Shown here one piece after another: positions 1 through 11,924 of a stretch of 64,000 nt of DNA (positions within the stretch are counted from its first letter, which is position 1; each line of letters opens with the position of its first letter). The notes beneath the pieces are model-generated. The model worked only from the letters and a program-made list of their open reading frames with translations. It was not told where the DNA came from and ran no database searches. Both the position numbers and the translations under genes were made by a program. The DNA lies in contig NZ_JAPSKN010000004.1 in NCBI RefSeq assembly GCF_031181705.1, positions 1-64,000 of the forward strand, in the 5' to 3' direction. The stretch is from Streptomyces sp. GTDB lineage: Bacteria > Actinomycetota > Actinomycetes > Streptomycetales > Streptomycetaceae.

Positions 1-42
1 CCGGGTCTGGACTTCGCGGACGCCTTCGACGACCTGGACTGA
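1..42 (+). CDS. C-terminal end of an unidentified protein (partial)
   Basis: The first 14 codons of the window read PGLDFADAFDDLD followed by TGA, an acidic tail in one clean frame, so a gene entering from the left ends here. Too little is visible to name it. An 18-bp tandem duplication (33-50 and 51-68) starts within the last codons and copies the stop codon. Confidence 0.5.
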   Translation, partial: PGLDFADAFDDLD

Positions 43-68
43 GCGCGGTACCTGGACTGAGCGCGGTA
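33..68. repeat. 18-bp perfect tandem duplication over a stop codon
   Basis: CCTGGACTGAGCGCGGTA occurs at 33-50 and again directly at 51-68. The first copy carries the last codons and the TGA of the upstream gene; the second is non-coding. It looks like a recent replication-slippage event. Confidence 0.85.
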
Positions 69-210
69 CGCCGGGACCGTGAGGGCAGGGCCGCGCCGCA
101 CCCGGCGTCGTCCACATGGACCCGGCGCCGTCCACAGGACCCCGTCCCCCGGGGCACGAACGGCTAGGCTCGCGCCCGTACGAGACGAGCCGTAACCGGG
201 AGACCCATCG

Positions 211-1200
211 ATGGCCAAGAAGCGACCCCAGACGAAGGCCAAGCGCCCGCAGACCACGGGCGGGGCCGCCGCCGTCGGCACCGAGGGAGACGTTCCGGTC
301 GTCGGCGCCCGCGAACCCTGCCCCTGCGGCAGCGGCCGCCGCTACAAGGCCTGTCACGGCCGGGCCGCGGCCCACGCCGTGACCGAGCTGGTGCGCCGCC
401 CCTTCGAGGGCCTGCCCGGCGAGTGCGACTGGGTCGCCCTGCGCGAGCTGGTCCCGGCGGCCACGGTCGAACTGCCCCTGAAGGACGGTCTGCCCGAGGG
501 CGTCCCGGCGGTCACGCTGGCCACGGTCCTGCCGATGGCCTGGCCCGCCCTGCGCCGCGACGACGGCTCGGTCCTGCTCGGCCTGCAGAACGACACCTCG
601 TCGGGCGACATCAGCCGCGACCTCGCCGACACCCTCCAGCGCGCCCTGGAAGCGGAGCCGGGCACACCGGTGCAGGGCCGCCGCGCCCCGGCCGACGGTC
701 CGCGCCTGCAGGACCTGCTCGACCCGGAGGGCGGCTTCGAGCCAGAAGTGCACAGCGGCTTCGAGTTCTGGGTCCCGGACCCGCAGAACGCCACGCCGGA
801 GGTGGCCGCCTCCCTGGAGCGGGCCAACGCCGCGGCCATCCCGACGGTCAAGCTCCGGGGCGTGGACGCCGCGTACTGGTGCCAGACGCCGGAGAAGAAC
901 CACCTGCGGTGGGTCATGCCGCACCCCGAGGAGCAGCTTCTGGACGCTCTCGCGCGGTTGCACGCCGCGGGCCGTTCCAGCCTCGGCGAGGGCACCCGCC
1001 TGGTCGGCTCCTTCCGCGCTCACGGGCTCACGGTGCCGGTCTGGGACCTGCCGAGCGGCGTCTCGGCCGAGGACGTGGAGAAGCCGGCGGCGGAGTTCGC
1101 CGAGCGCCTCGCGACAGCCCTGGCCGCGGACGCGCCGCTGACGGCGGACGAGCGCCGGGCACGGGGCGGGCTGACCAACCGGCAGGTCACGCTGAGCTGA
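211..1200 (+). CDS. DUF5926 family protein with SEC-C metal-binding motif
   Basis: 329 residues. After a basic N-terminus (MAKKRPQTKAKRPQ), a SEC-C type zinc motif CPCGSGRRYKACHG lies at about residues 32-45, like the zinc-binding tail of SecA that contacts SecB or ribosomes. The remaining ~280 residues match the actinobacterial DUF5926 family by general appearance, whose biochemical role is unknown to me. The ATG at 211 follows a GGGAGA ribosome-binding sequence. A strong hairpin at 1219-1242 closes the gene. Assignment of the SEC-C motif is secure; function is not. Confidence 0.8.
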   Translation: MAKKRPQTKAKRPQTTGGAAAVGTEGDVPVVGAREPCPCGSGRRYKACHGRAAAHAVTELVRRPFEGLPGECDWVALRELVPAATVELPLKDGLPEGVPAVTLATVLPMAWPALRRDDGSVLLGLQNDTSSGDISRDLADTLQRALEAEPGTPVQGRRAPADGPRLQDLLDPEGGFEPEVHSGFEFWVPDPQNATPEVAASLERANAAAIPTVKLRGVDAAYWCQTPEKNHLRWVMPHPEEQLLDALARLHAAGRSSLGEGTRLVGSFRAHGLTVPVWDLPSGVSAEDVEKPAAEFAERLATALAADAPLTADERRARGGLTNRQVTLS

Positions 1201-1218
1201 GGCCCGGCGCGCGGCAGG

Positions 1219-1242
1219 CCGGCCGGGACACCGCCCGGCCGG
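1219..1242 (+). terminator. Hairpin terminator after the DUF5926 gene
   Basis: CCGGCCGGG (1219-1227) pairs perfectly with CCCGGCCGG (1234-1242) around a 6-nt loop, 19 nt after the stop codon. There is no U-tract, which is usual for Streptomyces terminators. Confidence 0.6.
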
Positions 1243-1285
1243 TCCCCCGTGCTCCCGGCGGGTCACAACTCCCGTGGGGGACACG

Positions 1286-1396
1286 CCAGTCGGTGACTGG
1301 AAAGGGCGAGATCGAATTTGCGAACCGCCGATCTCTTGTTACCGTTCCTGTAGCCCGGTTGCTGGTGCATCCCCCGTCGCCAGCAACCGGGTCTTT
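1286..1396 (+). ncRNA. Candidate structured small RNA ending in a Rho-independent terminator
   Basis: Three hairpins follow in series on the plus strand: CCAGTC/GACTGG (1286-1300, 3-nt loop), GAGATCG/CGATCTC (1308-1335), and a 12-bp perfect stem (1354-1365 with 1380-1391) with a C-rich loop, followed at once by TCTTTTC. No plus-strand gene starts for almost 2 kb downstream and the next gene is convergent, so this is not an obvious 5' leader. The last element alone could be the terminator of the upstream gene, but that gene already has a hairpin at 1219. Promoter not identified. Confidence 0.45.
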
Positions 1397-1453
1397 TCAT
1401 GGACCCGGCCGCTCACGCCACGCGGTTGCGTGTCAACTCCCCGTTTGCGTTGG

Positions 1454-2029
1454 TCAGTTGCTCCCGGACCGCAGCAGCAGCGGCCCCTGTCCGGCCCGCC
1501 GGGCGAACTCCGCGATCGCCGTGTACGCCACCGGCTCGCCCCGTGCGGGCTCCCGGGGCGTCTCGCAGGTGCCCGGCTCGTCCTCGGCGCCCACCGCGCA
1601 GGTGATCCGCACGGTCCGGGCCTGCGGCCCCATCAGGGTGAGCGCGGCGTCGAGCGCCTCACCGGTGGCGTTGCGGTAGTAGGTCCGCGCCCAGGTCCGC
1701 GCGCCCTGCGTCATCACACAGGTCTGCGCCTCGACGCCGTCGGGGGAGGAGAGTTCGGGACCGCAGCGCACGGCGGTCGCCAGGCCCTGGCCGAGCGTGG
1801 GAGGGTGCGGGACGGCGGACGACGCCCCGGGCGCCTTGCCGTCGGGCGGGGAGGAACGCCGCCCGACGTGTTCCGTGCCGGAGGCGGCCGTGCCGCCCTC
1901 GGACCGCACGGCTCCCGCTGCCGCCACCGCCAGCGGCAGGGCGACCGCGCACGCCACCCCGACCCCCGCGAGGGCGAGCAGTCGGGTCTTACGGGGGTCC
2001 CGGCGGCGGCCCCGGGAATGACGCGGCAT
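1454..2029 (-). CDS. Exported protein of unknown function
   Basis: 191 residues. The N-terminus has a run of Arg/Lys (MPRHSRGRRRDPRKTR) followed by a hydrophobic segment at about residues 17-38, a signal anchor or signal peptide. A low-complexity Ser/Gly/Pro linker follows, then a ~110-residue domain with four cysteines (in RCGPEL, QTCVMT, ITCAVG and GTCETP), consistent with two disulfides outside the cell. I do not recognise the domain. It stands alone and converges on the candidate small RNA. Confidence 0.7.
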   Translation of the reverse strand: MPRHSRGRRRDPRKTRLLALAGVGVACAVALPLAVAAAGAVRSEGGTAASGTEHVGRRSSPPDGKAPGASSAVPHPPTLGQGLATAVRCGPELSSPDGVEAQTCVMTQGARTWARTYYRNATGEALDAALTLMGPQARTVRITCAVGAEDEPGTCETPREPARGEPVAYTAIAEFARRAGQGPLLLRSGSN

Positions 2030-2084
2030 GGCCCCGGAACTTAACGCGCCGGGGCGTGTGCGGCGCCCGGCGCGCCCGACGGTC

Positions 2085-2750
2085 CTAGAACTCGGGCGCG
2101 CTCACACCCGTACGAGTGAGGGCCTCGACCACGGCGTCCACCACGGCCTCGACATCGGGCACCCACGGGGAGGCCGAGCCGGGCAGTGGCGCCCGCTCCC
2201 AGCGGATCTCGCCCTGGCCCGTCTCGGAGGGCGGCAGGGCCAGGTAGCCGCCCTCGCCGTGGAAGCGGAGGGAGCCGGGCACGAAGTCCTTGGCGTAGAG
2301 CAGTTCGCCGAGCTGCTCCATGGAGTACGGCTTGACCAGGATCGCCCAGCGGGTGGGCGAGGCGACGACCGGGCCGAGCCGCATGCCCGCGTGGTCGAGG
2401 ACCTTCAGGGCGCGGGCGGCCGGGAGGGCCGGCAGGGAGACCGCGCAGGGGGCCTTGCCGCCGGTGGCCAGGACGATCGGCGCCGCCGGGCGGTTGCTCC
2501 ACCACCAGCGGACCATGCGCCCGTCGGTGGTGGCCGCGAGCAGGCCTGGGTCGAAGGGATGCGCGCCGGGCACCGTGCAGTCGGGGTCGGGGCAGCTGCA
2601 GCGGGAGTGCCCCTGCGGGTCCGCCGCGACGCCCGGCAGCACGGGCCACTGCCATTCCGTCGCGTAGGTCAGGGCCGCGCCGATCAGCTCAGGCCTCCCG
2701 TCACTGCGCTGGAACAGGAGCCTGCGTCGCCTTCCGGGGATCTCGCGCAT
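2085..2750 (-). CDS. Bifunctional DNA primase/polymerase N-terminal domain protein (prim-pol)
   Basis: 221 residues from the ATG at 2750, which has AAAGGAC 8 nt upstream; an in-frame ATG at 2786 lacks this signal. The sequence resembles the small stand-alone prim-pol proteins common in Streptomyces: an ALTYA...WPVLPG opening, a Cys-rich stretch CSCPDPDC followed by GAHP, and a central WWW segment. Related archaeo-eukaryotic primase folds synthesise primers or nucleotide chains, but no activity can be claimed for this short form. Not associated here with phage or plasmid genes. Confidence 0.75.
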   Translation of the reverse strand: MREIPGRRRRLLFQRSDGRPELIGAALTYATEWQWPVLPGVAADPQGHSRCSCPDPDCTVPGAHPFDPGLLAATTDGRMVRWWWSNRPAAPIVLATGGKAPCAVSLPALPAARALKVLDHAGMRLGPVVASPTRWAILVKPYSMEQLGELLYAKDFVPGSLRFHGEGGYLALPPSETGQGEIRWERAPLPGSASPWVPDVEAVVDAVVEALTRTGVSAPEF

Positions 2751-3250
2751 GAGCGCTCGTCCTTTCCGTTGCACGCCTGGCAACACGGTGGTCCATCACA
2801 ACATGTGTCGATCACTTCACTGTGCGTACCTGTTGGCGCATCACACCCCTGCTTGAGGCAAGGGGAACCCCTATGGGTCGAGCAAGGGCTGCCTCCGCGG
2901 CCGTCCCGCCCATACTGCGTCCATCAAGAGCACGGGCGTGGCGTAGGGGTGGCGAAGTATGGCGTTTGCCGTCGCGCGTATTTCTCTCCGCCTCCGCCGC
3001 GGGAGGATGGGGCACGGTCGTCGGTGGATAGGACGCCCGGTTCCGTCACCAGGTTCCGGATGGTTCCCAACCACCCCTGGCCTTCTCCGAGTACGTACCC
3101 ATCACGACCGTTGTGACGCTCCGTCGAGCAAGCCCAGTCGACCGCAATAAGCCGTCCCCTGCGGCAGTTTTAAGCCAACTTTGCATTTCCGCAAGAGGAA
3201 GGGGAGTTGTTCTCTCGAACCTCACGGACACCAGGAATCCCAGCAGGACA
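2751..3250. other. 500-bp divergent intergenic region
   Basis: This separates the prim-pol gene from the SpoIIE-type phosphatase gene and must hold both promoters. I see no RNA gene, parS, DnaA box or convincing -10/-35 pair. Short frames run through it on both strands but none shows protein-like composition. Confidence 0.4.
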
Positions 3251-4762
3251 ATGCTGGACATCTCCTCACGAGTGCGTGTACATGTGGAGCCACTGCTGGC
3301 GGCGCAGAATGACATGGGGGTTTGCGATGCTTTTGAGCAGTACGCGCCGGTCGGAAGGCCGGACGCCATGAACGCCCCGCACCCTGCGAAAGTGGCTGGA
3401 ATCGATTCAACGGTTCCGGCCCCCGCACACACTGTCGCGCCCGTCACGGGTATCACCCCGGCCGCCCCGGCAAACCCACCCGCCCCACCCGGCGCGGTGC
3501 TCCAGGACCGTCTCGCCGGCTGGGTGTCCGACCTCACCACCCTGCACGAACTGACCGAACGGCTGGCCCGCACCACCGCGCTCGACGAGGCGCTGCACGA
3601 GACGCTGCGAGCGGGCGCCGCCCTCGTCGGCGCCCGGCGCGGCCTCGTCGTCCTGGAACCGGGCGACGGCCTCGGCCCGGACACCACCATCGGCCTGGGC
3701 CTGGCCCGCGCCGACCTGGGCCACATCGAGACCGTGCCCCGCAGCTCCCTGTCCCACGGCCGGATCCTCGACGGGCTGCCGGGCGGCGAGGCCGCGATCG
3801 CCCAGCCCGACCTCTTCGCCGAGGAGAAGCTCGACCCCCGCCACCGCGAGGTCGCGGCCCGCCTCGGTTACGCCGCCAGCTACGCCCTCCCCCTGACCCC
3901 CGAGACCGCAGGCCGTCTCGGCGCAGCCGTCTGGCTCTACGACGAACCCGCCGAGCCCAGCGAGCGCCAGCGCCACCTCGCCGGCCTGTACGCCCGCTAC
4001 GCCGCCGAGCACCTCGCCCGGCTCCTGGAACTGGAGCGCACACGCGCGTCCATGGCGACCATGTCCGACGAGCTGCTGCCCTCCCGGCTGCCCCGGGTGG
4101 CCGGTGTCCAGCTCGCCGCCCGGCACCGCACCGGCCCGCGCGGCGGCGGCGACTGGTACGACGCGCTGCCGCTGCCCGAGGCCGCCCTCGGTCTCGCGGT
4201 CGGCTCCGTCACCGGCGCGGGACCCAGCGCCGTCGCCGCGATGGGGCGGCTGCGGGCCTCCCTGCGCGCCTACGCCGTGATGGAGGGCGAGGACCCGGTC
4301 GCGGTCCTGTCCGACCTGGAGCTGCTGCTGCGGCTGACCGAGCCCGCCCGCTCGGCGACCGCCCTGTTCGGTTACTGCGAACCGGCCGCCCGCAAGATCA
4401 CGCTGGCCGGTGCCGGCCACAGCCCGCCGCTGCTGATCGGGCAGCGGCGCACGGAGTTCGTGGAGACCTCCGTCTCCGCCCCCCTCGGCATGCTCGCCTG
4501 CTGGGAGGCGCCCAGCGTGGAGATCCTCGCCGAGCCCGGAGAGACGGTTCTGCTCTACACGGACGGGCTGCTGCACCGCACCGGCGAGGCCACGGACCGG
4601 GCCTTCGCCCGGCTGCACGCGGCCGCTGCCGGGGTGCCCCGGGCGCTGCGGGGCGATCCGGGCGCGATCGCCGACCACGTCCTGCGCAGCGTGCTGCCGG
4701 ACGGGCTGGACGCGGCGCGGGGGACGGAGGACGTCGTGCTGCTGGCGGCGCGCTTCGAGTAA
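3251..4762 (+). CDS. PP2C/SpoIIE-type serine phosphatase with N-terminal GAF-like domain
   Basis: 503 residues from the ATG at 3251 (MLDISSRVRVHVEPL); the frame stays open to 3113, so the start is uncertain. A sensor-like region covers about residues 85-260 and the SpoIIE phosphatase domain about 280-503. Motif GGGDWYD (D301, D304) and YTDG (D438) are present, as is the C-terminal EDVVLL motif. The usual G-D-V-x-G-H/K-G metal motif reads GSVTGAG, with Ser319 where Asp is normal and no His/Lys. Such enzymes normally dephosphorylate anti-anti-sigma factors; this one may be weak or regulatory only. Confidence 0.85.
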   Translation: MLDISSRVRVHVEPLLAAQNDMGVCDAFEQYAPVGRPDAMNAPHPAKVAGIDSTVPAPAHTVAPVTGITPAAPANPPAPPGAVLQDRLAGWVSDLTTLHELTERLARTTALDEALHETLRAGAALVGARRGLVVLEPGDGLGPDTTIGLGLARADLGHIETVPRSSLSHGRILDGLPGGEAAIAQPDLFAEEKLDPRHREVAARLGYAASYALPLTPETAGRLGAAVWLYDEPAEPSERQRHLAGLYARYAAEHLARLLELERTRASMATMSDELLPSRLPRVAGVQLAARHRTGPRGGGDWYDALPLPEAALGLAVGSVTGAGPSAVAAMGRLRASLRAYAVMEGEDPVAVLSDLELLLRLTEPARSATALFGYCEPAARKITLAGAGHSPPLLIGQRRTEFVETSVSAPLGMLACWEAPSVEILAEPGETVLLYTDGLLHRTGEATDRAFARLHAAAAGVPRALRGDPGAIADHVLRSVLPDGLDAARGTEDVVLLAARFE

Positions 4763-4845
4763 CGCTCCTCGTCACCGGCCCCGGGCCCCCTTCCGCGCCG
4801 CCGTACAGTGGACGGTGGTCCAGTGCCGTATCGAGGAGGATGACC

Positions 4846-6303
4846 GTGGCCGAGGATCTCGCGGAGACCCCGGAGACTGCCGAAGAAGAGCCGATCAAGC
4901 AGCGGAAGAACGGACTGTACCCCGGCGTGTCCGACGAGCTGGCCGAGAACATGAAGAGCGGCTGGGCCGACACCGAGCTGCGCGACCTCGAGCCCGTCCC
5001 CCAGGCCGCCGAGACCGCCGCCCGCCGGGCCGCGCTGTCCGCGCGCTTCCCGGGCGAGCGTCTGGTGATCCCCGCGGGCAACCTCAAGACCCGCTCGAAC
5101 GACACCGAGTACGCCTTCCGCGCCTCCGTCGAGTACGCCTACCTCACCGGCAACCAGACCGAGGACGGCGTCCTGGTCCTGGAGCCCAAGGGCGAGGGCC
5201 ACGAGGCGACGATCTACCTCCTGCCGCGCTCCGACCGCGAGAACGGCGAGTTCTGGCTGGACGGCCAGGGCGAGCTGTGGGTCGGCCGCCGCCACTCCCT
5301 CACCGAGGCCGAGCAGCTCTACGGCATCCCCGCCTCCGACGTGCGCGAGCTGCCCGGGAAGCTGCGCGAGGCCACCGGCCCGGTGCGTGTCGTGCGCGGT
5401 TACGACGCCGGTATCGAGGCCGCGCTCACCGACAAGGTCACCGCCGAGCGCGACGAGGAGCTGCGGGTCTTCCTGTCCGAGGCGCGCCTGGTCAAGGACT
5501 CCTTCGAGATCGGCGAGCTGCAGAAGGCGGTCGACTCGACCGTGCGCGGCTTCGAGGACGTCGTGAAGGTCCTCGACAAGGCCCAGGCGACCTCCGAGCG
5601 CTACATCGAGGGCACGTTCTTCCTGCGCGCCCGCGTGGAGGGCAACGACGTCGGCTACGGCACGATCGCCGCGGCCGGCCCGCACGCCTGCACGCTGCAC
5701 TGGGTGCGCAACGACGGCCCCGTCCGTTCCGGCGACCTGCTGCTGCTCGACGCGGGCGTCGAGACGCACACCTACTACACGGCCGACGTGACGCGCACGC
5801 TGCCGATCAGCGGCCGCTTCAGCGAGATCCAGCGCAGGATCTACGACGCCGTGTACGACGCCCAGGAGGCCGGGATCGCGGCGGTGAAGCCGGGCGCCAA
5901 GTACCGGGACTTCCACGACGCGGCCCAGCGGGTGCTGGCCGAGCGCCTCGTGGAGTGGGGGCTCGTCGAGGGCCCGGTCGAGCGGGTGCTGGAGCTCGGG
6001 CTGCAGCGGCGGTGGACGCTGCACGGCACGGGCCACATGCTGGGCATGGACGTGCACGACTGCGCCGCCGCCCGGACCGAGACGTACGTGGACGGTGTGC
6101 TGGAGCCGGGCATGTGCCTGACGGTGGAGCCGGGGCTGTACTTCCAGGCCGACGACCTGACGGTGCCCGAGGAGTACCGGGGAATCGGGGTGCGGATCGA
6201 GGACGACATCCTCGTGACGGAGGACGGCAACCGGAACCTCAGCGCCGGGCTGCCCCGGCGCTCCGACGAGGTCGAGGCGTGGATGGCCGCCCTCAAGGGC
6301 TGA
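4846..6303 (+). CDS. pepP: Xaa-Pro aminopeptidase (aminopeptidase P, M24B)
   Basis: 485 residues. GTG 4846 is preferred to ATG 4840 because GAGGAGG (4833-4839) overlaps the ATG but is 6 nt from the GTG. The N-terminal domain (~1-190) and the pita-bread catalytic domain are both complete. The five metal ligands of the family are visible: D302, D314, H397, E428 and E452 (LLLDAGVE, ADVTRT, GTGHMLGMDVHD, TVEPGLYF, RIEDD). It removes N-terminal residues preceding proline. It lies 102 bp upstream of the fused GlyRS gene. Confidence 0.93.
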   Translation: MAEDLAETPETAEEEPIKQRKNGLYPGVSDELAENMKSGWADTELRDLEPVPQAAETAARRAALSARFPGERLVIPAGNLKTRSNDTEYAFRASVEYAYLTGNQTEDGVLVLEPKGEGHEATIYLLPRSDRENGEFWLDGQGELWVGRRHSLTEAEQLYGIPASDVRELPGKLREATGPVRVVRGYDAGIEAALTDKVTAERDEELRVFLSEARLVKDSFEIGELQKAVDSTVRGFEDVVKVLDKAQATSERYIEGTFFLRARVEGNDVGYGTIAAAGPHACTLHWVRNDGPVRSGDLLLLDAGVETHTYYTADVTRTLPISGRFSEIQRRIYDAVYDAQEAGIAAVKPGAKYRDFHDAAQRVLAERLVEWGLVEGPVERVLELGLQRRWTLHGTGHMLGMDVHDCAAARTETYVDGVLEPGMCLTVEPGLYFQADDLTVPEEYRGIGVRIEDDILVTEDGNRNLSAGLPRRSDEVEAWMAALKG

Positions 6304-6405
6304 TCCCCCGCCGGAAGGCACCAAAAATGCGCAGGTCAGCGCTGGTTGACGTGTGAGATCATGACCGACCTTGCCGGGCCGAATCGGGGAACGGGCGCGA
6401 TCATC

Positions 6406-9399
<2,994 letters not shown>

Positions 9400-9426
9400 G
9401 GCGCACTGCGCAGGGGACACGGCGGT

Positions 9427-9440
9427 GTTTCACGTGAAAC
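9427..9440. promoter_or_regulatory. parS site (perfect) inside a 26-bp palindrome
   Basis: GTTTCACGTGAAAC matches the Streptomyces ParB site exactly. Here symmetry extends outwards to 9421-9446 without mismatch, so the site could also form a hairpin between the convergent glyQS and ATP-binding protein genes. Confidence 0.93.
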
Positions 9441-9458
9441 ACCGCCCTGCCGGGCCGG

Positions 9459-9923
9459 TCAGACCGCCATCAGCGGTGCGTCCTCGCGCCACTTGAGGAC
9501 CTTGTCGAAGCTCACCACGGCTCCGCCCCGGCCCGGCTTGTTGCCGATGTGGACGTGGTCGGCGAGCTCCTCGATGAGGCACAGCCCCCTGCCGTTCTCG
9601 GCGTCGGTGGGCGCCGGCCGGACCGGGGGGCGGGACCGGGGGGCGGAGGCCGCGGGGAATCCGGGGCCCGCGTCGGCGACCTCGATCCGGCACTTCTCGC
9701 CGTCGAGGTAGGCGGTGACCCGGTAGGCCTCCGAACCGGGGCCGCGTCCCGTGTCCCCGCCGTGCTCCACGGCGTTCGCGCAGGCCTCGCTGAGGGCGAC
9801 GGAGAGGTCGTAGGAGATGTCGGGATCCACGCCCGCGGTCTCCATCGTGCCGATCAGCAGGCGGCGGGCGAGCGGCACGCTCGCGGCTTCGCGCCGCAGA
9901 TGGAGTGACCACCAGATGCTCAT
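9459..9923 (-). CDS. RsbW-like anti-sigma factor kinase (HATPase_c)
   Basis: 154 residues, a stand-alone GHKL ATPase. N-box ALSEACANAVEHG lies near residue 50, the G1 box VADAGPGFP near 87 and the G2 box GRGLCLIEELADHV near 120. Proteins of this class phosphorylate anti-anti-sigma partners or sequester sigma factors; Streptomyces encode dozens and the partner cannot be told. No partner gene is adjacent. It converges on glyQS across a parS site. Confidence 0.88.
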   Translation of the reverse strand: MSIWWSLHLRREAASVPLARRLLIGTMETAGVDPDISYDLSVALSEACANAVEHGGDTGRGPGSEAYRVTAYLDGEKCRIEVADAGPGFPAASAPRSRPPVRPAPTDAENGRGLCLIEELADHVHIGNKPGRGGAVVSFDKVLKWREDAPLMAV

Positions 9924-10188
9924 GCTCCAGCCTCCTGGCCGCGGCTCGACATACCGTTACGTATTGCCCTCCGTGCCCGCGTGTAAGCGTGAAGTTGACG
10001 TGAGGCCGCCCATACGGCGGATGCGCACTGGTCCTGATCGGTGTATGTGAGGCGGGCGGCGGCGCAGCGGGGAGCGAGGATCGGCGCAACCGGGGGCGCG
10101 CCGGACCAGAGCGTGACGTTCCGGTCGTACGGCATCTTGTGGACCTGCCGCACGGGAGCGGCGGGGCCAGTGCGATGATGAGCCCGCC

Positions 10189-11010
10189 ATGCTTGCCCCC
10201 CACACGCCCACGAAGCGCTCCGGAGCCACGCTCCGGATCCTGCGGGCCGCGGTGTTCGCCGCGGTCTGCGTCGTGCTGGCCGGGGCAGGTCACGCACTGG
10301 CCTCCTGCGACGGCATCCCGCTGTGGACGCTGGGTGCCGGGTTCCTCGGCGTGGCCGCGGTGGCCGTCCCGCTCGCCGGGCGCGCCCGCACGCTGCCGGG
10401 CATCGCCGCCCCGCTCGCGGTCGGCCAGACGGTGCTGCACATGCTGTTCGGCCTGGGCCAGCACGGTACGGCCGCCGTCGCCGCACCGCGGCCGGCGGGT
10501 CTGAGCGACGCCGCTCTGGTCCAGCAGGCCGCGCGGTTCGTGTGCGGCACGACGGCGGCGGCGATCAGCCCGGCACAGGCCCACAGGATCCTCACCGACG
10601 CCAGGGTCCAGCCGCCCGCGGGAGCGCACACGCACCTGGCCACGGACGCCGCGTCCGGGGCGCCGGTCCCGCTGTGGCCGTCCCTGCCGATGCTGCTCGG
10701 TCACGTCCTCGCGGCGCTCGCCGCGGGCTGGCTGCTGCGCCACGGCGACCTGGCGGTGCTGCGCCTGGCCGAACTGTCGGCGCAGGGTGTCGCCGAAGGG
10801 GCGCTGATCCGCTCGCTGCGGGCCGCGCTCGCGCTGGTCCGAGTCCTGCGCGCCGGCCTGCCCGGCGCGCCCGAGAACCGTCCGCGCCCGGCGCACGCCC
10901 TGCGGCCCGTGCCCCCGATACCCCGCACCATCGCGCTCCAGCACACGGTGATCCGGCGGGGCCCGCCCGCCGCGACGGCTTCCGCAGCCGCACTCGCCCT
11001 CGCCGCCTGA
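10189..11010 (+). CDS. Integral membrane protein upstream of the copper genes
   Basis: 273 residues. Hydrophobic segments lie at about 18-38, 45-62, 70-90 and 165-185, with a His-containing tail. I recognise no catalytic motif. It sits 155 bp before ycnI in the same orientation, and similar membrane proteins often accompany YcnI in actinobacteria, so a link to copper handling is likely but inferred from position. Confidence 0.65.
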   Translation: MLAPHTPTKRSGATLRILRAAVFAAVCVVLAGAGHALASCDGIPLWTLGAGFLGVAAVAVPLAGRARTLPGIAAPLAVGQTVLHMLFGLGQHGTAAVAAPRPAGLSDAALVQQAARFVCGTTAAAISPAQAHRILTDARVQPPAGAHTHLATDAASGAPVPLWPSLPMLLGHVLAALAAGWLLRHGDLAVLRLAELSAQGVAEGALIRSLRAALALVRVLRAGLPGAPENRPRPAHALRPVPPIPRTIALQHTVIRRGPPAATASAAALALAA

Positions 11011-11165
11011 CACGACGCGACCGCCACCGCTCCGCCGTCCCGGAATCCCGGTTCTTCGAGCCCACGGATGCCCGGACACCCCGGAGGAGGGGCCGCCGTC
11101 GTGCGGCACGCGCGCGTGCGCGTTCCCTCTTCCTCATCCCGACTCACAGCGGAGTGCTTCCTTCC

Positions 11166-11909
11166 ATGAAGGCTTCCCGTATCGCCGCGGCCGGTGCCGC
11201 CGCCGGTGTCACCGTCCTCGCCCTGGCCGCCCCCGCCTTCGCGCACGTCACCGTGCAGCCCGAGGGCACCGCCGCCAAGGGCGGTTACGCGGTCGTCGAC
11301 TTCAAGGTGCCGAACGAGCGCGACGACGCCTCCACCACCAAGCTCGAGGTCACCTTCCCGACCGACCACCCGCTGGCCTCCGTCATGCCCGAGCCGATGC
11401 CCGGCTGGAAGATCGAGGTCACCAAGTCCAGGCTGGACAAGCCGCTGGAGATGCACGGCGAGAAGATCACCGAGGCGGTCTCCAAGGTCACCTGGACCGC
11501 CGACGGCAAGGGCATCGAGCCCGGCTACTTCGAGAAGTTCCCGCTCTCCGTCGGCCAGCTGCCCGAGGACACCGACCAGCTGGTCTTCAAGGCCCTCCAG
11601 ACGTACTCCAACAAGGAGGTCGTCCGCTGGATCGAGGTGCCGCAGGAGGGCCAGGAGGAGCCCGACAACCCGGCCCCCGTGCTGGAGCTGTCCGCCGCCT
11701 CCGAGGACGGGCACCACGACGCGGCCGCCGGCGACGACGCCGACTCCGAGTCGGCCGAGAAGGCCTCCGCCGAGACCGCCGCGGACGACTCCGGCTCCTC
11801 CGACGGCACGGACACCACCGCCCGCGTCCTGGGCATCGTCGGCATCGTCGTCGGCGCGGCCGGTGTCGCCTACGGCGTGCTCGCCGGACGTCGGCGCAGC
11901 AACGCCTGA
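11166..11909 (+). CDS. YcnI-family copper-binding membrane-anchored protein
   Basis: 247 residues. A signal peptide ends in PAFA|HVTV, so His27 becomes the mature N-terminus, the hallmark copper ligand of YcnI (DUF1775). A beta-rich domain spans about 27-170, followed by an acidic Ser/Glu/Asp linker (~178-215), a single TM helix (~217-237) and a GRRRSNA basic end. Bacillus YcnI binds Cu(II) through the N-terminal His. It is followed by a strong hairpin, so it is probably transcribed apart from the sco genes. Confidence 0.88.
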   Translation: MKASRIAAAGAAAGVTVLALAAPAFAHVTVQPEGTAAKGGYAVVDFKVPNERDDASTTKLEVTFPTDHPLASVMPEPMPGWKIEVTKSRLDKPLEMHGEKITEAVSKVTWTADGKGIEPGYFEKFPLSVGQLPEDTDQLVFKALQTYSNKEVVRWIEVPQEGQEEPDNPAPVLELSAASEDGHHDAAAGDDADSESAEKASAETAADDSGSSDGTDTTARVLGIVGIVVGAAGVAYGVLAGRRRSNA

Positions 11910-11924
11910 CGCCGCTTCCCCGCA

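Noticed and set aside
6304-6405. T-box leader for the GlyRS gene
   Set aside because: The 102-bp gap is too short and lacks the T-box consensus or a specifier stem.
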